A stretch of DNA of 17,902 nucleotides from Chitinophagaceae bacterium. GTDB taxonomy: Bacteria > Bacteroidota > Bacteroidia > Chitinophagales > Chitinophagaceae. Position 1 is the stretch's first letter. Each line of letters starts with the position of its first letter. The notes below the pieces were generated by a model. That model was not told the DNA's origin, ran no database searches, and was given only the letters and a program-made list of their open reading frames with translations. Location: NCBI GenBank assembly GCA_025362915.1, contig JANYEU010000161.1, forward strand, positions 1 through 17,902, in the 5' to 3' direction. This document shows positions 14,358-17,902 of the stretch, piece by piece. The position numbers and the translations under genes are program-made.

Positions 14358-14454
14358 CGACAGCGGGGCATTTAATTGTTTTACCTGTAATTGCACATTT
14401 GTATTGATAGGCTGCTAGAACGAAATCTCTAAAAGAGAATTAAATATTTTGCGA

Positions 14455-14880
14455 TTATTTATTTTTGAAAATAATATAGTACAAATGTTGATACTGGTTT
14501 GTTTCAACAATTTCTCTTACAGCATCACTTGGCAAATTGGTAAGCATTTGTATAAATGCAACTTCTAATATTGTTAATTCATTTCTAACAACATCAAACA
14601 CAATTTCAGGGTCAATGCCTCTATAATCGTGGGCTAATACATTTCTCATATCTGCAATGTGTTGCCATTCAATATGAGGTTGTGTTTGAAGTAGTTTATT
14701 ATCTATCTTTTTTGTTTCTTCGGCAATAGCAATTAATAGTGTGATTGTGCCATTAAAATTCAACTGATTATTCGCTTACAATAAGGAATCAGCATTTGGA
14801 AATTCACTAGTGTAAATAGAAATTTTCTTGATTGCTGAAATAGCAGAGACAATGTATAGTATGTTTTTGTTGTTATACAT
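14455..14880 (-). pseudogene. HepT-like toxin gene broken by an in-frame nonsense codon
   Basis: Reading the - strand from ATG 14880-14878, the frame encodes 34 residues (beginning MYNNKNILYIVSAISAIKK), then a TAA at 14778-14776. It then continues in the same frame through ANNQLNFNGTITLL to a normal stop. Together the two halves make a typical HepT/DUF86 protein of about 140 residues: the first part matches the family's N-terminal helix, and the second has HIEWQHIADMRNVLAHDYRGID with the RxxxxHxY RNase and AMPylation motif at Arg79, His84 and Tyr86 of the full frame. One base change or a sequencing error explains the break. The intact remainder from ATG 14763 (102 residues) might be translated alone. 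It overlaps the MntA-like gene by 8 bp. Confidence 0.85.
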
Positions 14881-15163
14881 AAATGATGTCTTTTTTTGCA
14901 GTTAACCATACTACTTCATTCATGTATTTTTTGTTTACTAAATCAATTTTTACCTGTGTGATTTGATTGAGCTCCTTTTGTAAATTCAAATAATGATGCA
15001 AGTTTAAAAAAGTGTTTGGTAGCGTTTCATACACAATATCTAAATCACTATTAGGTGTTTCTTCGCCACGGCTATATGATCCAAAAACGCCCAACGAGCG
15101 TAATGGATATTTTTCCTTAAGTGTTGGCAAGTTGTCGTGAAGTATTTGTACTATTGAGTTCAC
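14873..15163 (-). CDS. mntA: MntA-like nucleotidyltransferase antitoxin
   Basis: The 96-residue protein is a minimal nucleotidyltransferase of the MntA type, which neutralises HepT RNase toxins by adding AMP to a tyrosine. The active-site pattern is complete: GSYSRG at 28-33, Asp40 and Asp42 in NSDLDIVYE, and Asp74 in QVKIDLVNK. Its stop (TAA, 14875-14873) is embedded in ATGTATAA, whose ATG starts the downstream HepT-like frame, so the genes overlap by 8 bp. With the partner broken by a stop codon, the antitoxin has no obvious full-length target here. The gene symbol is given by family, not by orthology. Confidence 0.88.
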   Translation of the reverse strand: MNSIVQILHDNLPTLKEKYPLRSLGVFGSYSRGEETPNSDLDIVYETLPNTFLNLHHYLNLQKELNQITQVKIDLVNKKYMNEVVWLTAKKDIIYV

Positions 15164-15559
15164 TATTATATATTTTAAGTTTTATTCTTTTTATAAAGAT
15201 AAGGGGTTATAAGTAGAATATCAAAATGTGCCTTAGTTCCTCGTAACTGTTACTTAATGCTGAGAAAATAAAGTTCAAATATAGTAGTAACGGCTGGGGA
15301 AAATGTACAAATATACCCGACTGGCGCATGAATCCTTTCATGTGCCTTCCGTTACTTATTCTCAAATATTAAATGACTTGTTACTATTCAAATTATAGTA
15401 ACGTGCAGCCCATGACAGGAGTGATGAACTAGACCCCAACATTCATGCGCCAGTGGGAGGTTTCGCACAAAGCAAAGCTTTCCTTTGCTATAGTTATGTC
15501 GAGTATATAAAATCCAGTGAATTATAAATATCTTGCCAACACATATGTTTGCTTTAAAA
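15164..15559. other. Gene-free block with dense inverted repeats
   Basis: No credible gene is visible in these 396 bp. The stretch 15286-15489 holds an 8-bp stem AGTAACGG/CCGTTACT (15286-15293/15349-15356) around a 10-bp hairpin (15323-15332/15337-15346), an 8-bp hairpin GTTACTAT/ATAGTAAC (15380-15387/15395-15402), and a 7-bp hairpin AGCAAAG/CTTTGCT (15471-15477/15483-15489). ACTGGCGCATGAAT (15320-15333) is also perfectly complementary to 15441-15454, which would compete with the local hairpin. It could be a dispersed repeat, the remains of a mobile element, or a structured RNA. Confidence 0.6.
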
Positions 15560-16189
15560 ATGAACAAAATGAATATAAAGAAATTAATAAGCCTCATTTT
15601 GATAGTGTCCACTCTCTGTGTAAATGCGCAAAAAGTAGATACTGTTATTGTTACAAATACGTACACATCCTATTACAACTATTCACTACACGAACCATTA
15701 TATGTGGTTTATAAACTTTATAAAGGCGGTGGTGACTGCAGTAGAAAACCTTTTCATTTCAAAACAAATGGATTGCGTCATTCTGCCAACCCAACTGACT
15801 ATAGAGGAAGTGGATTTGATGAAGGTCATTTAGCTGATGCTAAAGACTTTGCTTTTGATTGTGCAAAAGAAGAAGAAACATTTCGATTTTTTAATTGCGT
15901 TCCACAAACACCAAAACTTAATAGAGGTATTTGGAAACATTTTGAAACGGTCATTAGGAAGGAAAGCCAAAGTGATTCTCTTTTGATAGTATGTGGTAGC
16001 ATATTTGGAAATAAAACAATGGGACCTGATATAATTGCTATACCTGACTGGTGTTGGAAGTTAGTAATCTCGCTCACATCTAAGCAAGTATTGAATTGCT
16101 TTATTTGTCCAAACGATGATTCTGATTCTTTTGAACAATTAGAGTTGGTAGAATTGAAAAAGAAACTGGGTTATACTTTGATTTACTAA
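15560..16189 (+). CDS. Secreted DNA/RNA non-specific endonuclease-like protein
   Basis: The 209-residue product begins MNKMNIKKLISLILIVSTL and VNAQ, a good Sec signal peptide with cleavage near Ala-Gln, so it is exported. The mature part matches the beta-beta-alpha metal (EndoG/Serratia nuclease) superfamily: FDEGHLADAKDFAFD stands where the active site DRGH normally is, and NCVPQTPKLNRGIWKHFE where the metal-binding Asn and helix follow. LLIVCGSIFG continues the fold. The Arg of DRGH is replaced by Glu, so activity is likely but not certain. I chose ATG 15560; ATG 15569 (206 residues) or 15545 are alternatives. It stands alone, with the inverted-repeat block upstream. Confidence 0.78.
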   Translation: MNKMNIKKLISLILIVSTLCVNAQKVDTVIVTNTYTSYYNYSLHEPLYVVYKLYKGGGDCSRKPFHFKTNGLRHSANPTDYRGSGFDEGHLADAKDFAFDCAKEEETFRFFNCVPQTPKLNRGIWKHFETVIRKESQSDSLLIVCGSIFGNKTMGPDIIAIPDWCWKLVISLTSKQVLNCFICPNDDSDSFEQLELVELKKKLGYTLIY

Positions 16190-16231
16190 GTCAAAAGCTT
16201 TTAATACTTCCCCATTGATTTTAACCTAGTT

Positions 16232-16744
16232 TTATATTGGATGCTCAAAATCCCAAAAGCGATAAGAAAATCTTAGTGTTGAAACTTCAGGCAATAATAA
16301 TCCGTAGTTCTGCCAGTTCAGAATAATGTAATGGTTATAAATTTCACCCTTGATACCACGACCATCAAACAAACCTTTATTATAGACTTGATTGAAAGCT
16401 GGTGTATGAACTTTTACTAAAATTTGCTCCGCAATATCTGTTAAGGTTTTTTTATTAGCCCTATCTATATTTTCTTCTTCTTTTTCATTTTTTGAATTTA
16501 CTATTCTTCCAAGTCTTATTGATGTAGGTAAAGCAGAGGATTCAACAAACTCAAAACGATTTTTTAATCTCTCTGAGAACCGTGAAGCTTGACCAATATA
16601 AAGCAATGCATCCCTGCCGTAAGCAGGATGCTGCCCATAGATTTGGTAAATACCACAATCTGTTTCCTTTGAAAATTCTTTGATTATTTCTTGATTAAAT
16701 TCAATTAGCTGCCACTCAATATTTATTACGGTTACTGGTAGCAT
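16232..16744 (-). CDS. GIY-YIG nuclease family protein
   Basis: The 170-residue protein holds a GIY-YIG domain: CGIYQIYG (Gly31-Tyr33), LLYIGQA (Tyr49), SERLKNRF with Arg59, the catalytic glutamate Glu106 in IAEQILVK, and Asn118 in TPAFNQ. All the usual catalytic residues are present. An insert of about 20 charged residues (NSKNEKEEENIDRANKK) separates the two halves, and a C-terminal strand-rich tail (about 50 residues) is not recognised. It is not a homing-enzyme context: no intron or intein is nearby. It starts 39 bp after the lipoprotein gene on the same strand, so the two may be cotranscribed. The biological role is unknown. Confidence 0.84.
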   Translation of the reverse strand: MLPVTVINIEWQLIEFNQEIIKEFSKETDCGIYQIYGQHPAYGRDALLYIGQASRFSERLKNRFEFVESSALPTSIRLGRIVNSKNEKEEENIDRANKKTLTDIAEQILVKVHTPAFNQVYNKGLFDGRGIKGEIYNHYIILNWQNYGLLLPEVSTLRFSYRFWDFEHPI

Positions 16745-16783
16745 CTTTTTTAAGTCTAAATTTAATTCTTACAGGTTAATTGA

Positions 16784-17494
16784 TTAATTTCTCTCATAAA
16801 TGTGAGTTATGTAAGAAATCTCTGTTTCTTTTATTTTATGCTTAATATCATTCTGGTCTTTGTAGTAATAGTTTACCGAAATTTTCTTGTCGATTTTGTT
16901 GTAGCTAAAATCTCCGACTAGACTTGTGCAAGCATGGCAATTGTCTTGTTTTGTTTGTACTCTAAGAGTACCACTAAAGCCATTATTATCAAGTTTTTCT
17001 AAATCTATCTCATATAAGCCATCATCCAACCCATCTGCAAACTCTGTCTTAAAATTATTTTCAATTTTTTCTTTAATTTGAGGAATTGTGGTTGTATCTA
17101 TGTTATAACCATCATCTTTATTGGATAAAATTAGTAGGTACTTGAAATGACTATACATTTCAATACTTGAACCAAAATAGCACGGGTCAGGTGCATATAT
17201 AACAAAAGCATCCAATGTGCTATCACCATTAATGTCAGAATAATTTATTCCGTAGTTACTACTGTCAATTTTATGAAGATAGTATTTTGACTTTTGGTTT
17301 TCAGGGACTGAATCAACAGAAGGCATTTTACTAAAATCAGGGCATTCTTTACAAAAAATGCCTTTATCTATTTGACTTTTTTCCCACTGATTTATTGTCT
17401 GTCCAATTTCTTTAATAGGGTTATCTTTTTTTGCCTTACAAGAAATTATTAATAAAAAAGATAAAAATATTGAGTATTTATTTAGTGCTTTCAT
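16784..17494 (-). CDS. Lipoprotein of unknown function
   Basis: The 236-residue protein begins MKALNKYSIFLSFLLIISC, a lipoprotein signal with the lipobox Cys19 (LIISC), so it should be lipidated and placed on the envelope. The mature part is acidic and not recognised. Noticeable features are Cys pairs (FCKECPDF, NCHACTS, DPCYF) that could form disulfides, and YSDINGDSTLDAF, a DxNxDxxxD motif of the EF-hand/dockerin or FG-GAP calcium-binding type. It is followed at 39 bp by the GIY-YIG gene on the same strand. The function cannot be inferred; codon use looks as AT-rich as its neighbours. Confidence 0.75.
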   Translation of the reverse strand: MKALNKYSIFLSFLLIISCKAKKDNPIKEIGQTINQWEKSQIDKGIFCKECPDFSKMPSVDSVPENQKSKYYLHKIDSSNYGINYSDINGDSTLDAFVIYAPDPCYFGSSIEMYSHFKYLLILSNKDDGYNIDTTTIPQIKEKIENNFKTEFADGLDDGLYEIDLEKLDNNGFSGTLRVQTKQDNCHACTSLVGDFSYNKIDKKISVNYYYKDQNDIKHKIKETEISYITHIYERN

Positions 17495-17715
17495 TGCTTG
17501 TATCTTGTGTTATTTGTTGAATTAAGTTATTTTTAAGCTAGCCAAGTGTTATCTAATCGGCTTGAAGTTAGCGAAGCTGGCTTCAAATATAGTGCTTCTT
17601 CATATAGTTGTTGGTCAAGAAGACACAACAACGGCGAGTACTCTACAAATATCCATACAATTCCCTTATCAAACCGCAACAAATTAATAAACCCCGTAAT
17701 CATTGGGCTTAAATC
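17495..17715. other. Non-coding gap upstream of the lipoprotein gene
   Basis: No gene is supported in this 221-bp stretch. It contains a 7-bp hairpin GTTGTTG/CAACAAC (17607-17613/17626-17632), and the promoter of the lipoprotein gene must lie near its left end. Nothing else stands out. Confidence 0.5.
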
Positions 17716-17901
17716 TCACTTCTGCCAATTAGTCAAACCAGTTTCTAACTGGCATTCGCCACAACCCTTTCCCTGATAGCCAGCACAAAAATAGGGGATA
17801 GTGGCTTTTCCAGTACCAATGCAAGCCATAAACCAACTTTTATACGCTGTTTTGTGCTGTGATGGAGAATAATTAGGGTAGGTATGCCCGATTTCTTTTA
17901 A
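17716..17901 (-). CDS. C-terminal end of an unrecognised Cys-rich protein
   Basis: A frame entering from the right edge gives 61 residues before the TGA at 17718-17716. It reads HTYPNYSPSQHKTAYKSWF, then MACIGTGKATIPYF, then CAGYQGKGCGECQ, and ends NWQK. The Cys pattern (ACIGTG..., FCAGYQGKGCGEC) hints at a zinc-binding or disulfide-rich end, faintly like DnaJ-type CxGxG knuckles, but I cannot name the family. The 5' part is outside the window. About 220 bp of non-coding DNA (17495-17715) separate it from the lipoprotein start. Confidence 0.55.
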   Translation of the reverse strand, partial: LKEIGHTYPNYSPSQHKTAYKSWFMACIGTGKATIPYFCAGYQGKGCGECQLETGLTNWQK

Positions 17902-17902
17902 A

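Noticed and set aside
15388..15666. 92-residue frame on the - strand across the inverted-repeat block
   Set aside because: It overlaps the nuclease signal peptide antisense and is read from repeat DNA; no protein-like features apart from one hydrophobic run.
17546..17776. 76-residue frame on the + strand
   Set aside because: It has no domain or plausible composition and lies opposite the better supported Cys-rich fragment.

Overview
The window looks like a chromosome segment of a low-GC member of the Bacteroidota, most likely Chitinophagales or a relative. This is inferred from gene content and style, not from a marker gene. The signs are a divergent birA / rsfS-ftsH arrangement, an FtsH with a Gly/Pro-rich linker (GGGGPGG), a LUD-domain gene coupled to ftsH, a small exosortase-family protein, a TAnnTTTG-type promoter element before fumC, and weak or absent Shine-Dalgarno sequences.

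Layout. (1) 1-507: the 3' end of an antitoxin-like gene overlapping a PIN-domain toxin gene. (2) 542-1707: an MmcQ/YjbR-family gene and a convergent biotin-protein ligase gene (birA), with overlapping stop codons. (3) 1836-6593: housekeeping genes on the + strand: rsfS, then the tightly coupled series ftsH, LUD-domain gene, lpxH-type hydrolase and a secreted protein of unknown function, with junctions overlapping or about 14 bp apart. (4) 6595-8370: fumC, preceded by a 7-unit 21-bp tandem repeat and followed by a 19-bp perfect inverted repeat. The two repeat sets share a TTGAARGTC core. (5) 8377-8940: an orphan exosortase/archaeosortase-family membrane protease with Cys/Arg/His residues in place. 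(6) 8948-13595, all on the - strand: an AraC-family regulator, htpG with a strong terminator, a small coiled-coil tail-anchored protein, and dnaN with a terminator. (7) 13719-14322: a folded MITE-like element and recX. (8) 14455-17902: an AT-rich accessory stretch with an MntA/HepT-type toxin-antitoxin pair whose hepT reading frame is broken by one in-frame TAA, a gene-free block full of inverted repeats, a secreted non-specific nuclease, a GIY-YIG protein, a lipoprotein, and the 3' end of an unrecognised Cys-rich gene at the right edge.

How the genes fit together. The ftsH-LUD-lpxH series puts a membrane protease (known in E. coli to set lipid A synthesis through LpxC) next to a lipid A pathway hydrolase, which suggests co-regulated envelope biogenesis. 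The htpG/dnaN/recX stretch is ordinary chaperone, replication and recombination housekeeping. The toxin-antitoxin pairs and nucleases at both ends look like turnover-prone accessory content. I see no clear undescribed multi-gene system. The best leads are the nonsense-interrupted hepT, the orphan exosortase, the related repeats on both sides of fumC, and the mutually exclusive pairings in the 15.29-15.49 kb block.
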